Assembly (NCBI GenBank): GCA_030220185.1
Contig: JASPKZ010002332.1
Coordinates: 682,001 to 746,000, forward strand
DNA length: 64,000 bases
Direction: 5' to 3'
Origin: Diploptera punctata
Lineage: Eukaryota; Arthropoda; Insecta; Blattodea; Blaberidae
The notes below the pieces were generated by a model. The model ran no database searches. It saw only the letters and a list, made by a program, of their open reading frames with translations, and was not told the DNA's origin. This document shows positions 1-12,423 of the stretch, in pieces; position 1 is the stretch's first letter, and each line of letters starts with the position of its first letter. A program made the position numbers and the translations under genes.

Positions 1-1
1 T

Positions 2-269
2 TAATACGTCTTTATATCCAATCAACTGATTTTTATATAATATAACTTACAAAACAGTTTCTCAATAATTTTTGTGTTGGATCTAGCAATATTACATTTA
101 TATTTTACGTCTTACTTTTATATTTATAGAACACAATTTCTTTTTAATTTAAAATTAAAATGTGAAATATAAATGTAATAGTGCTAGATTCCACACAAAA
201 ATTATTAAGAAACGTTTTTGTAACTTATATTATGAAAAAATCAGTTGATTGGATATAAAGAGCTTATTA
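2..269. mobile_element. Foldback MITE (long inverted repeats)
   Basis: Two arms of about 100 bp are inverted copies of each other: roughly 2-107 and 163-269. Both ends carry TAATA followed by CTTTATATCC, and the arms contain matching ATCAACTGATTTTT and TCTAGCA blocks. The spacer is AT-rich and I see no coding potential. This is the structure of a non-autonomous foldback DNA element. The superfamily is not identified. The window starts at its left end, so the target-site duplication cannot be checked. Confidence 0.75.
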
Positions 270-845
270 CATTAATTTTATCACTATACTATGTTGCAAT
301 CTTACTTTTAGAACATAAAAATCCGCTCCCTACTCATGAATCATAAATGTAGGATCGTTATAACAGAGTTATAATCCCTGAAAGATACATTCTGTAAACC
401 AGCAAAATTGGACTAAAAATTCGACTTTCTAGGAATTCGTTTGTTTGTGTAGTATCTGCGTGACAATATTTTTTTTATCTGTTTATAACACGATCAATGA
501 AATCGTGACTGTCCATCTGATAAATGCTAGGGACTTACCCATTTTATCATATCCCAGTCACTTCCTTCAGATTGAACGAGTATGAAGTCCGTCGAATCTC
601 GTCAACCCTTTCGAAAGTTAAAAAGTACAGTTATCGCCATAGACCAGCTATGATAAATAAAAAACTGTTTAATTGGTCATGCAATTAATCAACAAATAAA
701 GCCGTGGAAGGAATTTTAAAGTAGTATATCATTTGAAGTAAATTACATTGAAATCGGATATTTATTTCATATAAATATTTAATGTTAGTTTCATAAATAT
801 CCTCAATATTATTTGAGCAGTCATAAAAGAATATGGATAAATTTC

Positions 846-846
<1 letters not shown>
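270..846. other. AT-rich intergenic DNA, nothing recognised
   Basis: No open frame, RNA gene or clear repeat seen. Confidence 0.5.

Positions 847-873
<27 letters not shown>
847..873. repeat. (TA)n microsatellite
   Basis: Uninterrupted TA dinucleotides just upstream of a SINE head. Confidence 0.95.
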
Positions 874-879
<6 letters not shown>

Positions 880-894
880 CTATAAGATTATTTT

Positions 895-1200
895 TATATA
901 TTAGAGTGTTTAGTGGTTATGTTTCTTGTTTCTAGTCCCGAGGGTCGCGGGTTCAAACCCAGCCGGGGTTGATGGATTTTTTCAGGATTCTCAGGTTCAT
1001 AAGAGATCCGTAAGTCTGAATAAAGATACCTCTATGCGAAATTTACGGAACTTTTTCATCCTAGTAATACCTTAGTTGCCTACTAGATGTCTCATTGAGT
1101 AGTATTTTGACCACATACCATTCATGACATCTTTGGGGAATAAACGTAACTAAATTGACTTGGTCTAGTAACTCCTAACAAAGGAGAGGCTAAAGCCCAA
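895..1200 (+). mobile_element. tRNA-derived SINE, family A
   Basis: The head contains a box-B-like GGGTTCAAACCC following CCCGAGGGTCGC. The body has the TTCAGGATTCTCAGG segment and ends with sequences shared by other copies. Diverged minus-strand relatives lie at about 10610, 26110 and 47450. Non-coding; presumably transcribed by RNA polymerase III and moved by a LINE. Confidence 0.7.
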
Positions 1201-2568
1201 CATTATAGATGTACAGATAATTGCTTTCTGCATATTATGTTAATTTTTCAAGAATTATAATTTTCTAGAAAGCAGTCGAGATGTTTTAAATATTAAACAG
1301 AATATTTTAGAAGAATTAATTGAACTGATTCACTTCTTATATTTCGAATCGTGCAATCAAATTTATAACATATGTTGTATTAAATTATTAGGCAATCAGA
1401 ATTTACACTTTAGTCATGTGACTACTAGGAATAGGAATATCTTTTTGCAAGATGGAAGACGTTCCTTCTCGTCCACTTATGGTGTCTAGAAGTCCATATT
1501 GGTTAAGTTGCCATTGACGACAAATAGAGCTTCATTAGAACAGGTTGAAGCTGAGTGATATAATTAGGTCCCCTAAGATAGTATGAAGCCGCGATTGTAT
1601 TTCAATTGATAAAATATTGAGTGCTTAAGCAAATGTAGTCAATTATATAAATTTAAAATTTACTGTCACGCGGGTGCTGTAATATTGAAAATTGAGTAAG
1701 AGATCAAATTGCATTAAAAGTGAAGTATTTGTAATACATATTGGCTATTAAAGAAAAATTCTGTGAGTTATTTGAAACTTAAAGTATGAGTTATTCACCT
1801 GGTTCCCTAAAATATTTTTCTGGGTCCTCCCTGAGAAGAGAGCCGATTGTTCTACCTTAAAGCACATCACCCCACCAACAAATCTTCCTTTAGCATATAC
1901 AAACAGTATGTAGAATCGAATATAAAAAAAATCCCTGTGTATTTCATACCTCATGGATTTTCATGTGATCTAAATGCACAAGAATATTACATTTTGATAA
2001 CTGCGTTATCAGATATACGAATTTGAAATGCTTTTTATAACTTGGTATACTTATAAATATTAGGTTTGTATTTTATTATATTACAATGAGAACAGTGTAG
2101 TTTTCAAAACTCTTCACCAGATTTGAAGTCCACTTTCATTTTTGCGACTTTCATTCCTGGTAAATAAGACTTTCAAGAAAAGTAAAATTTAGTAGCTACG
2201 TCGTATTCGCCGGCAGCTATTTGGCTAAAACTCTCCTACACGATTTCTTTAAATATTTCTTTTAATATACAGTATTTACAGTATTTAATAGGTTATATAT
2301 TGGATTAGCCTCAGAGTCGTGCAACTCGAAAAACTTGTTCATATGATCTTGCTACTAATAAAATTTGTACCAAAAAGATAGCAGTAGCAGAAACTAGATA
2401 ACGTATAGTTATAATTTTTTCGAAATAATTTTAAATTGGACATTACTTTTTTAATGGGGCACCCATTTAGTAAAAACATATTGCAAGTAAATTGGGCACT
2501 TTTTTGCTATGATTGTTCCAACGAAACGGAAAATGGATAAATAAGAATAAATTGGACCACAGCACTGC
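1201..2568. other. Intergenic DNA, nothing recognised
   Basis: AT-rich. The longest frame (68 codons, minus strand, 1748-1954) has no recognisable domain and I do not call it a gene. Confidence 0.5.
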
Positions 2569-2765
2569 CGTGATTTAAAGGTAACATAGTTGCATCAGAC
2601 CCAGCAGACACGGGGTCGATCGCTGGTCAGGACACGTTTCCTGGATTGTATTTATTTTTGGAGATGTATTCGTCTATAAGGCAAATGTCAGGAATATTTA
2701 AGCCCAAAATTATCCCAAACATATTTAATCATCAATATAATATTTGCCTTGTTTTAAAACCACAT
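2569..2765 (+). mobile_element. Diverged tRNA-SINE relic
   Basis: Contains a degraded head (ACGGGGTCGATCGCTGG), TTTCCTGGATTG, and a body segment with ATAAGGCAAATGTCAGGAA and TTTAAGCCCAAA. This matches the body of the SINE copies at 10080 and 27121 and, more weakly, family C. No target-site duplication found. Confidence 0.5.
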
Positions 2766-2881
2766 TGCAATACATAACAGAAACACACAAAATAATGGTT
2801 ACTACCGAAAGAGCCTAAGACGAGATATGACCTTGATGTTAAAACTTATATAAATAAAATTAATAAAAACAGAATGAATTG

Positions 2882-3106
2882 ACTTAGGCTTTCACGGCCG
2901 GAGTTACTATGATGATCTTGTAGAAGATTTCCGGGCTGTATGCCGTGGTCTTGAGACTTGTAGTTACCCAACGTTTCGCCAGAGACTGCGTTCGGCATCC
3001 TCAAGACAACCCTTGAGGATGCCGGACGCAGTCTCTGGCGAAACGTTGGGGAACTACAAGCCTCAAGACCACGGCCTACAGCCCGGAAATCTTCTACAAG
3101 ATCATC
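2882..3106. mobile_element. Palindromic Penelope-like terminal insert, 13-bp TSD
   Basis: A near-perfect palindrome of about 200 bp (arms about 2911-2998 and 3010-3106) is flanked by ACAGAATGAATTG at 2869-2881 and 3107-3119. Each arm holds a TTGAGGA box, then GCCGGA/TCTGGC-type pairing, then GGCGAAACG. This resembles the terminal hairpin of Penelope-like elements and a degraded hammerhead core. It is non-coding. Assignment to PLEs is by structural analogy with the GIY-YIG-bearing copy at 55780-57005. Confidence 0.65.
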
Positions 3107-3441
3107 ACAGAATGAATTGTTTAAAATTATGTAGACTTTCTACCTTAAAGTCGCTGAAATATTGTCCTTAGAGAAATAAATACATAATTAATAAATTACT
3201 AGAATGCAAAGGTTGCGATTGCAAGTGTGACCACCATAATAATTTATTGGAATAGGGCAATCTATGGATTGAGTGGTTCTCAAAGTGTTGGGTTGCCAGT
3301 ATTTGTTTTAGCTAGTCGGTGATTATTTCAAGCGATGAGGATTTCGGATTCTAAGGGTTAACGATAGATCGACTGGATTAGTGACGATGATGAAATAACA
3401 ATATTTAACTTTAATGCACTGGTATTTTATTCAACGTCGAT

Positions 3442-4172
3442 TATCATAAGTAATGCCACGAGTGATTTCCAAATTTATCTAGAGAATTTGGAAATCAAGA
3501 GTGGCATTTGTTAGGACTAGTTAACGAATAAAATTAAGCTGTTTACTCACAAATCATTATTTAACTATAGTTATTTTAAAATATTTATATATTTAATGTA
3601 AACGGCGATGTTTGAAAACAAATGAGAAACGATAGGTATGCTTCATCTGCTTCTTTTGTTTATCACTGCAACCAGATCATACTATTTATTGCCAAAGGAA
3701 CGCAATATTGTAAGAATGCTCTCTAGTGGAGAAAAAATGAAACACATCAAACTGTATATTAATTCATTTCTGATATCGTATGATGTAAATATGACAATTA
3801 TATTTTTCTGGATTGTTACCTGGGAAAAAATACATTTAAGAAAGTGCAAACAGTGGTTTCTTTTTTTGGTGGTATAATCAATTGCTACAAATATTTTTAT
3901 ATTAACTCCCGCATGCGGCATGTGTTGACATTCATGCACTATATATACAATCTGGTAGCCGTATTTCTCACAGCCTCAGTCACTGCAATATAATGGTCAG
4001 ACCTGTTCAGAATATTAAAAAGGAGGAGCCTTCTTTAATATGGTAATTATAACACTGATAAATATTTCGTGAAACACGACTCTGATTGGTTGTAAAACAG
4101 AAATCATTGAAACGTGATTCGTCATTGACTCCCATTTGGGGCATGAGTTAAATAGTCATAAATAATTGATAC
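3442..4172 (+). repeat. Dispersed repeat D1, copy 1 (with hairpin)
   Basis: About 730 bp is similar in the same orientation to 33775-34382. It begins with a hairpin (arms AATGCCACGAGTGATTTCC and GGAAATCAAGAGTGGCATT) and ends near GAGTTAAATAGTC. Conserved blocks include AAACGGCGATGTTTGAAAAC and CCTGTTCAGAATATTAAAA. No coding capacity is shared by both copies. Probably a non-autonomous transposon; the family is unknown. Confidence 0.7.
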
Positions 4173-6440
4173 TGTATAAATTATACTAACGATTGACAAA
4201 CTTCTGTAAATAATTAATTTAAATCCAATCGTTTTATTTTTTAACTTTAACTGTGTGTTTATTACGAGCAGGCGCTGAGGCGGTCTGTATTTTCTAGGTC
4301 CGCGGTGGTGAATCCAAATATTTTATAAGTTCGCAATTTGTTTGAGAGTATAAATTTTGTAAGTTTTAATATTATTCAGGGTCCCCTAATCACCGCCAGA
4401 TTTCAAAGATGATGATTCCAAGTTATTTTCCCCTCACGACGTTACAACAAGAAGTTGTACCTGCTCAGTCGGCGACTCGACAAGAAGTACAATTCCGGCA
4501 AACCATCATTTCCCAAGTAAACTAGTTAGGACCTCAAAAGCGTTTTCGGAACTGAGTCAATCATGTACGATAATTTTACTGAATTATAATAATGTCTAAA
4601 GAAGATGTGCTTCCTGATGGTAGCTGACTATGTCATAAATCTTAGCCTCATGAGAAGATCCTTACTGCATTTGCGAAGGTGGGTCCCTAGGCCAGTCACC
4701 TTAATAACGTGTTTCGTATTGTTAGTGCGTCGATCTCTTTGGAAGCAGATTAATTAAAATATCATCTCAAAATTGTTAACAAAGAAATATGATTTCATGG
4801 GATTAAAATCCTTTTATTGTAAGAGGACAAAATCAGTCAGTGTGTTTTCCCTCCTTTACATTATAGTTAGTCTTACGAAGTTTATTTATTTATTTTTTTC
4901 AGAGGAAGGAAAGATGTCGCCAGCTCGTTTCAACGCGGAGAAAAAAAAATATATTTAAGGAGTGTGGGTGGGGTTTAGGTGATCTTGGCTACAATGTGAA
5001 CGATCCCTGTTTATTCCATAATAAAGGTATCTGCAATTGCAGTTGGAATGTACCAGTTTGTATTTGTTGCCCCTAATAAATTATATGTGTAACTATTTAT
5101 TTTCTACTTTCAAGTTATAGTCTACATATAGTTTTGTACATGTATATTATAACCTTAAACGTATATTATATAAGTTGTGAAAAGTCCTTTATCACAGATC
5201 CCGCCTTAGAAGGGGGAGGTTGTACGTTTTGAAAACAGTGGCGGGAGCTTTCCTTCCTTAGAAAAAAAAGCAGACTACAGTATGTGATGATGATCTGTAT
5301 AATACATAGTGCTGCTTTGCAACCAGGTACGGCTCCTTGGCAGCCAATAACTTTGTGACTATAGTTATAGGGTTCGATGATTTCACCCGTAGCCATTTGG
5401 CGGCGTTTATGTTCTGCTTGGATACGATATTGTTTGGATGAAGATGAAGTGAGCTCATCTCAGAACAGGACATCGTAAACTACACTCTCGACGAGCTAGG
5501 CTACAACCTACAATGCAGAATAAGCCTCGCTGCTCCAAGCATGAGCAGAACTCTCATATAAGATGAAGATTTAAGATGGAGCCATCATTGGTGATGCAAC
5601 CCAGTGAATATATTTCGGTGTACAACATGTCGCCGAGACGTATGTTCTATATTGCGAAAATCATTTTTCTTTTTTGTATGCGAGATGATACCTTGAAACA
5701 TGGTTGTGATTTCATACGTATATCTCAATCTAGCAATTCCATTTAAGATTAATTCGTCTGCAACCTTACATATTATGTATTGTTCCTTCTTTTTAACAAT
5801 TAAAAGGTAATTAGGTGCGATTAGCAGGTGAATCTTACATATTTCTACCTGGCTTAAAACCGTTACGATTTATTTCTACTCATATCAAATTTATAACATT
5901 CGTTGGATCAATGAATATCACAAAATAACTATCAGATTCGTAATCTTCTCGATCTGAAATACAATTTCAATCCAGACACGATATATTTCTGATATAATTA
6001 ATTATATTAGTAATATATTTAGATACATCGAAAGTGGAAATAATATTTGAATTTATATATTCACAAAAATTAAATCGTCTCATTAAAAATCTGTTCTCAC
6101 TAGCTTCCATTTTGCCTAGCTTTGGTTCTAAAGAATAAGCACCGTTACTTGATTTTCTACTTATAATTATCATTTTAGCAATTAAGTCTAATTCATTGCT
6201 CATAACATAAACATAAGCTTTAGACTTTACATTGGTTCTCGAGATTCTTGTTTGAACAACATATAATAAGCTGTACCTAAATCTAACCAGTAGCCTGAAA
6301 CTATTTTGGAAGAAATCGGTGTTACCAAATCTGGATAGTCATGTTGTCGATGTTGACATAGCTTATGCCACAAACAGTTTAAGACACACCGAATCCTCAA
6401 TAATTACCAGCAAGAAGGCCCTTTTTCCTTTATCTCACAA
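4173..6440. other. Intergenic DNA, nothing recognised
   Basis: AT-rich with short frames only (61-78 codons). None carries a recognisable domain or convincing splice context. Confidence 0.45.
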
Positions 6441-6445
6441 CACAA

Positions 6446-6830
6446 CTGTCAATAATTGTATCCCGAAACCTACTTTGAAATTTCTCCCAGAGGAGCGTTG
6501 TGATATACCAAGGCCGTGTCAAAAACAAACTGCCGTTTTTAACTACAGGGCTCTAAAATCCAGCGCCAAAGCTCTCACTTAAACTACAGAAAAGTAATAC
6601 AACTCCTGAATTGGTGAAATGGATAACCCTGACAATCTGACCGCATGCCGCGTCCCGCCACACTCAAAACTGCCCGCTCGCCGCGACCCGCTACTACGCA
6701 CAGTGGGTTGACATTACTGGATTTTGGCTTCAAATTCTGTGCCTTGCAGTTAAAAATGGCTATGATACATCACAACTCTTCTCTGGGAGAAATTTTAAGG
6801 TAGATTTCGGCATGCAATGGTTGACAATTA
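6446..6830. repeat. Inverted repeat with GC-richer spacer
   Basis: Arm 6446-6565 is an imperfect inverted copy of 6715-6830. Matched blocks include AATTTCTCCCAGAG with CTCTGGGAGAAATT, and GTTTTTAACT with AGTTAAAAA. The spacer (6566-6714) is locally GC-rich. An 87-codon frame at 6319-6582 overlaps the left arm and is not credible as a gene. Probably a foldback element. Confidence 0.6.
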
Positions 6831-6879
6831 CCTTGTCTAATCTGGCAGGAATATTTTGCTTGTTCTCATTTATTTTTAA

Positions 6880-7100
6880 ATTGACCCAAACCTTCTGGCG
6901 GCACTATGGCCCTGGGGTCGACTCAGCCTCTAACGGAAATGAGTACCAGATGCTTGTTCTAGGGGTAAAGGCGGCCGTCACGCAGGGCTGACAACTCGGC
7001 TGACATCAAGTGCCAATTGTCCTGAAAAAGTGGTAGCCTTAACCTCCTACTACCCCAAGGGCCTCCTGAGGCCTGTAGTGGGATTACTTTACTTTACTTT
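6880..7100 (+). mobile_element. tRNA-SINE family D, 5'-truncated
   Basis: Closely matches the body of the full copy at 31203-31500: GGCACTATGGCCCTGGGG, TCGACTCAGCCTCTAACG, AAGGCGGCCGTCACGCAGGG and TACCCCAAGGGCCTC, in the same order. The tRNA-like head is absent. Confidence 0.8.
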
Positions 7101-8027
7101 TACACATTTATTACATCTAGTTCTGACAATGTTAACCTAATTTGGTTGCTTACTTAAATTTTTCGCAATGTTTTAAACGTTGTTACTAATTCGCATGGTA
7201 TAGCTGTTCTGTGATTAAATGTAGGCCTATTCATAACAAGCTCAAAGCAACGAATTGCGTCTACGGCAGATTGTATGACGAATTATCTCTCGGAATGAGT
7301 AACAAATTGTCTCTATGAAGGACTATATATGATGTATTGTCTCTGACTGGATGTGATGGATTGGAGCCGATGTAAGACCTACGAGTAAATAACTGCAAAT
7401 AAAAAGAATGGAATAAAAAATTATTATGAATTTATAGTATTGTGTTATCAGGAATGTTTCTCCCATCAGAATTAATTAATTTATAATTAATGTATACTGG
7501 TGGACGATAACATTTTTTTATATCCTTGACCTTCCAACAAACTAAACAATTTTGTAATGGAATTGAACACTTTAGTAGACTCCATTACAAACAATTACAA
7601 CCTACTACTGCAATTAAAACATAGATGCATACACACGAACGAGTTCAAATAAATTGACCCTCAGTTATCTAAAAATACATAACAGATTAAATGGGCGTAT
7701 TAAGATATTAGTGCAACATAAATAAATTACCGATCTGAAAATATATAAATTAACAAATATAATTTAAAATGTACTTTTATGTTAAATTAAAATGAGCTTT
7801 CTTTTTATAGATAGTGTTTTGCAAAACTATTTTATAAAATTACTACTTAACTCTAAAAAAGCTAATAAATAGACAATTCTGGCTTAATTAAGAAATTTAT
7901 GATTTTTTTAACATTAGATATTTTATTTTTTATGTGATAAATTATGCATGCTAAACATATGCAAATAAATGAGACAGGATATTATTGCCGTTCTAGCTTC
8001 ATACAGAGCATGACAGAAATATTTATT
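7101..8027. other. AT-rich intergenic DNA, nothing recognised
   Basis: Low-complexity AT-rich sequence with no supportable gene. Confidence 0.5.
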
Positions 8028-8225
8028 TTATAAATTAATATTAGAATGGGTGCCACCTGGTAGAAGAAGAGGACGGCAAAAAATAACTTGGACTGATGTT
8101 GTTTCGAGCGGCATGAGGGAAAAAGGATTGGACAATGGAGATTGGAATGTCAGATATGTGGAGGAGAATGACAGTAGATTAATTGGACGCAGGAAGATGT
8201 AAAACATTATGAAACCTGCTACATA
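8028..8225 (+). mobile_element. LINE 3' end (RTE-like reverse transcriptase C-terminus)
   Basis: The plus strand reads a PPGRRRGRQKITWTDVV-like peptide followed by GLDNGDWNVRYVEEND. This is the C-terminal tail pattern (P.GRRRRGRP...W.D) of insect endonuclease-reverse transcriptases. It stops before an AT-rich tail. 5'-truncated and non-functional. Confidence 0.65.
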
Positions 8226-8387
8226 AATAAATATTAGTAAAAACATATCAACTTATTAATATAGCAAGTTAATCCTTATTAGGTAACGTAAACATACAGA
8301 TGTGAAAACTGAAACGACTGCTACAAAAAAATATTTTAAGTTGGGATAAAAACGAACTTCAGTATTCAATGTTCACATCATCATAGC

Positions 8388-8402
8388 AGCAGCAGCAGCA
8401 GC
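8388..8402. repeat. (CAG)n microsatellite
   Basis: Five CAG-type triplets at the edge of the neighbouring LINE fragment. Confidence 0.85.
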
Positions 8403-8960
8403 ACTACAACCCGATCGAGCCTCAGCTTCCTTCAAAACCTTCTTCGCAGCTTCCCCAGATCTTCAAGATTCCATCCATCCAGTCTCGGACGTCCTACATA
8501 CACTCTTCTTTCAAATTTATTTTCCATAATTTTCCTGGGTATCTCATACTCAATCATTCTTTGTATGTGCCCTGCCAATCGGGATCTTGAAACTTTAATT
8601 GATGTAACTCCATCAGGAGACTTATACAACTAATAAAGCTCAGAGTTGTTATATTATACGCCAGTCTCCCTTGTCACATATTGGGCCATATATATTTAAT
8701 ATATCTTTTTAAATGAAATCAGTCTTGGTATATCGGTCTTAGACAAGGTCCATATTTCAATGCCACATATTAATACTGGTTTTACCAGGGTTATATATAG
8801 ATTACTTTCATTTCTTTTGTAAGAAATCTTGACTTAAAGTGTCTCAATATTCCAAAATGTGCTTTATTGACATTTTGAATTCTCCTTCAAATTTCTTCAT
8901 TGATGTTATCATTACTTAAACAGCCAAGATATAAAAGCTAGAGACCATCTGAAATTTATA
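8403..8960 (-). mobile_element. LINE reverse-transcriptase fragment
   Basis: The minus strand reads SRSRLAGHIQRM, then IPRKIMENKF and VGRPRLDGW. This is the conserved 'R..GH..RM....PRK......GRPR..W' C-terminus of non-LTR retrotransposons. Upstream on the minus strand (8640-8960), stop-ridden RT thumb sequence can be followed. Decayed; no intact frame. Confidence 0.7.
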
Positions 8961-9224
8961 TTGATTAATATTTATTTTATGTGTAAAATAATATCATGTG
9001 CCATGTAGGCTACTGAATGATGAAGGAAAATGTCCTGTACAATCCGACATACAGTACGTAGTTTTGTCTCCCCCTAGCACAACTTTTTTATTAGATGATA
9101 TGTCAATGAAGATGTGTAGGCCTAAATGTTAGAAGAGCTCTATTTAGTTTTATTTTATTTTGAAGTACTTATATCACGTCTAAGTACTTACATGGACAAA
9201 AAGTCCTTGTTTTGTTGAATTTAA

Positions 9225-9510
9225 GAACAGACATTGTCAAGATCCACAGCTTTACGATACATATCCCGTCTCGGTGGACGCATGGCTGTCCCGACCATGG
9301 TCCCGAATACGATTCCAAATTCGAATCCTGGCAGTTTCAGAGAGGTATTAATGATGAGCCACGCCGGTATTTTTCTTGGCGTTCTCCCGTTTCCCGAATT
9401 TCATCCCACTCCTCTTCCCTTCCCCATCATGCCATTTCACATTCATTCATCAATTTCACATTACCTGTCACCTCATCTCATAGGTAAAAATAGTCTGGTT
9501 TAGCAAACCA
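9225..9510 (+). mobile_element. SINE-like repeat, family E
   Basis: A tRNA-like segment (CTCGGTGGACGCATGGCTGT ... AATTCGAATCCTGGC) is followed by a C/T-rich body with TCCCACTCCTCTTCCC and CACATTCATTCATC. Frames here are open only because of base composition. A more diverged minus-strand relative is possible at 49540-49780. Confidence 0.45.
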
Positions 9511-10070
9511 TAGGTGTTCAAAATATGTGATTGTGGTGATCTAATGGGGTCACGCACATGTACTTCCTCATGACTCCGAGCTTGTGTGTGTCTATCCAGG
9601 GCAGAAGAGAACCGAAGGGAGGATTGTTGCCTCCTTGAGGACCTGGACCAAGCACTAATAAAATTGCGAAATGAGTCAAATGAAAGCTTGATGTGTGCCA
9701 AAACCAAGAACACCATAACAGACTACATAACACGTAGAGTAGATTTAATTCTACAAATTGGAAAGCGCAACAGATCTTTCAGGTCGCAGTGATGGGGTAA
9801 TGTGCCCCCCCCCAGTGTACACAGGACGCAGAAACAGACTCCTTTGTTCGCAGAAAGCTTCATTTGCTGCTTAATGTCGTGTACAATACGTCGTGTCTAG
9901 CTGTAACATCTCAAGCAGCAGACCCGCGTTCGTCGTCCGGTCAAGTTGTATTTCCTGGTTGACAGTTTTTCAAGATTTTCCTCAATTGTATAGCAAATGT
10001 TAATGAATTGGTATAAAAAAAATTTTCCTGAAATATCATAACCAAACAATCTATTATTTGCATTTGCGAC
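9511..10070. other. Unrecognised segment with a short frame
   Basis: A 68-codon plus frame (9586-9792) encodes an acidic/basic peptide with LLEDLDQALIKLRNESN. It could be a decayed retrosequence, but I cannot assign it. Confidence 0.3.
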
Positions 10071-10265
10071 ACCAGAATTTGAATCTTTTTTTTTTCACGC
10101 CTATAAGACAAATGTTAGGAAACTTTAATGCCCATTCGCATATTTGGTATGGATGTGTGAGGAAATGGTGGGCTTCGTCTTAAATGTTGATTTATCTACG
10201 ATAAGCCCAGGATTGAGCTGATCTCTCATTCGGGAAGGCCCTCCATCTCCTTGTCAGATCGTGAA
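10071..10265 (+). mobile_element. Diverged tRNA-SINE relic
   Basis: Shares ATAAGACAAATGTTAGGAA, AACTTTAATGCCC and the CTTCGTCTTAAAT..GTTG segment with the copy at 27121-27400 and, more weakly, with 2569-2765. Head degraded. Confidence 0.5.
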
Positions 10266-10609
10266 TACTTATTATTATTCCTACATTGATTCCCTTTAAA
10301 TTTATTGGTTATAAAGGGAGATGTTATGACATTATGATTATGTTTAGGTAGTTTAACTAAAATTCCAATTTTTGGTGATAGAATATAAAATAATTACCCT
10401 AAATTGTGAAACTTATATAAATTTGATACTTAAGATTTTTTTTTAATTCTTCTTGTAAGCCCATGTTTTCCCTTAACACAGATTTAGGCGCTCTCCCCCT
10501 ACAGGGAAGAATTTGAACCATACTAATTTAGTTACACTTGCTTTCTATAGATGTCACTCGAGTGGCCCGTGGTCAGCGTTCCGCCTCATACTGACATATA
10601 GGAAACCAA

Positions 10610-10838
10610 GATAGTATAAGACGGGAAAAATCGGTAAATTTTGCTTAGAAGCCTTTTCATTCAGGCTTAAGGATCTGTTACAAGCCTGAAAATCTTCAGA
10701 CTCGGGACCCACGGCTTAAAGTCTCTCCCGGAGGACTTGCTCCTTGGATTTTTCCATCCTAAAAAAGCCATCGACCCCGGCCGGGTCTGAACCCGCGACC
10801 CTCGGGACCAGAGGCAAGAAGCATAACCACTAGCCCAC
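10610..10838 (-). mobile_element. tRNA-derived SINE, family A
   Basis: The minus strand carries a box-B region (the complement of CCGGGTCTGAACCCGCGACC) and a body with TCTTCAGACTCGGGACCCA. The copy at 26110-26330 is the same family. TSD not resolved. Confidence 0.75.
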
Positions 10839-11016
10839 CGTGTAAAAAATTACACTAGTTTTTTTGAGTATGTGTGAAAAAATATGTGTATGATCCAAAC
10901 TTTAAAATCCCGACAGGTCGTGCCACTGTAAGGCTCGTGTGGCATAAGACATGTGAAAATACCTAAAATGTAATACCGTATGTTAAACTGCGATGGATAT
11001 GAAGATAATAACAATA

Positions 11017-11352
11017 CAGCCATCCATCCATAGTAATTCTGCCCGAGGGCAGGTCTTTCACTGCAATATTTTTATGCTATGCTTTGCAGCTTTACTAGAG
11101 AATTGTAGGTGTGATAGCTTCCCGTTGCTTTCCACACCGGTGTAGGATGATGATAATTATAAGGATGATGATGATGATGGTCATATGATTTCGGGGACCG
11201 TTTGGGCATTAAAGTTTCCCTGACATTTGTCTTACAGGTGAGGAAAAATCCCGATAAAAACCTCACTCAGAAAAACTGTCCCGACCGGGGATCGAACCCT
11301 GGCCCGCTCCGTGACAAGGCAACACGCTACCTCGAGACCATAGCAGTGGACT
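11017..11352 (-). mobile_element. tRNA-derived SINE, family C (near full length)
   Basis: Reading the minus strand: tRNA-like head with CTCGAGGTAGCGTGTTGCC and GGTTCGATCCCCGGTCGGG, then GAGGTTTTTATCGGG, CAAATGTCAGGGAAAC, CCCCGAAATCATATGACC, a CAT-rich stretch, CCGGTGTGGAAAGCAACGGG, and a 3' end matching CTCGGGCAGAATTACTATGG. Seven copies of this family occur in the window, making it the commonest SINE here. Pol III transcription and LINE-mediated retroposition are inferred. Confidence 0.9.
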
Positions 11353-12423
11353 AATAATACATGTGATATTAAAATTTAAAAAATATAAAACCGTGCTTGA
11401 GATTCTTGGTCGTCCTCAACAATCAGTAGTGTAGTTTTGTAGGAGGCCTTCCTAAAACTTAAGTAGGCCTACTCTTTCATATTTTCAAAATTTTAACATA
11501 GTTACCTCAACGGAGTTTCGTAACGTATTTTTAAAATATTGGCTAATATATGTGATATACATCTAATCTATCACATTTAATTCACGTCACCTGAAGGGCA
11601 TTAACATATTATTGCTAATATAACTATTTCTAATTGTACCTGAAAGTTTATCTGAAATGCCGTCTGATGTTACGCCTGCACAAATTGTGCATATATGTAC
11701 TTACTTACTTACTCACTAGCACTTATAGCAGGATTTTAATATCATAATAAATATGAAAGTTTAAGTTAATAATTTTATATTTTAAAATTCTTTTAATATT
11801 TAAATATAACTTAAATAAAGAAAAACATCTAAATAATTAATTGTTGTTCATTGTTGAATAAAAATGTCTCAGTAACAATTAAAGAAATTGTATTATATAA
11901 GTCTTTCTAAATAATGCTTTTAAAATTGTGTCTTAAGTCATTGTTGTCTGAAATATAAAGCTTTCTGTTATAACTGTAATAAGAACACCTGCTTAACTTA
12001 ATATTTTTAAATAAAAGTATACTAAATTCTGATTGGATGTTAAAACAATTAACTTTTTGATTTAACAAATCAAATTTAAACATGGTATTTAATGGACCAT
12101 TAAACCAATAGAATTTAAATATAAAATCATGTGATGTAATAATGTTCTTTAAAAATTATAACAGAATTACTCTAGTCAGTCTTTCATCAAGGATAGAAGC
12201 AATAACAGCTCTCCTGATAAAATGTGATATTTAATACAAGAAGAATAGTTCAGTCAAGAAAAGAAAAGAATTTAATTTTAATTGACGGTGAAGAATAATA
12301 CCACCTATATTTAACTTGATCTGCTGGGAAATTAGATAGTAAATAAATTTACAACTATTTCTACAAGAATCAGTTATTAGTGATTTTTAAAGTGTTATCC
12401 TATCTTGTGTACCAACTTCGACC
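11353..12423. other. Very AT-rich intergenic DNA
   Basis: No coding region, RNA or repeat recognised. Confidence 0.5.

Noticed and set aside
1861..1900. Shared promoter element with 36490-36520 (GCTAAA..GGA..TTTGTT..GGTGGGG on the minus strand)
   Set aside because: The match is short and gapped, and no gene is visible at 1.8 kb; could be chance.
3682..3939. 85-codon minus-strand frame
   Set aside because: Falls in dispersed repeat D1 and is not conserved in copy 2.
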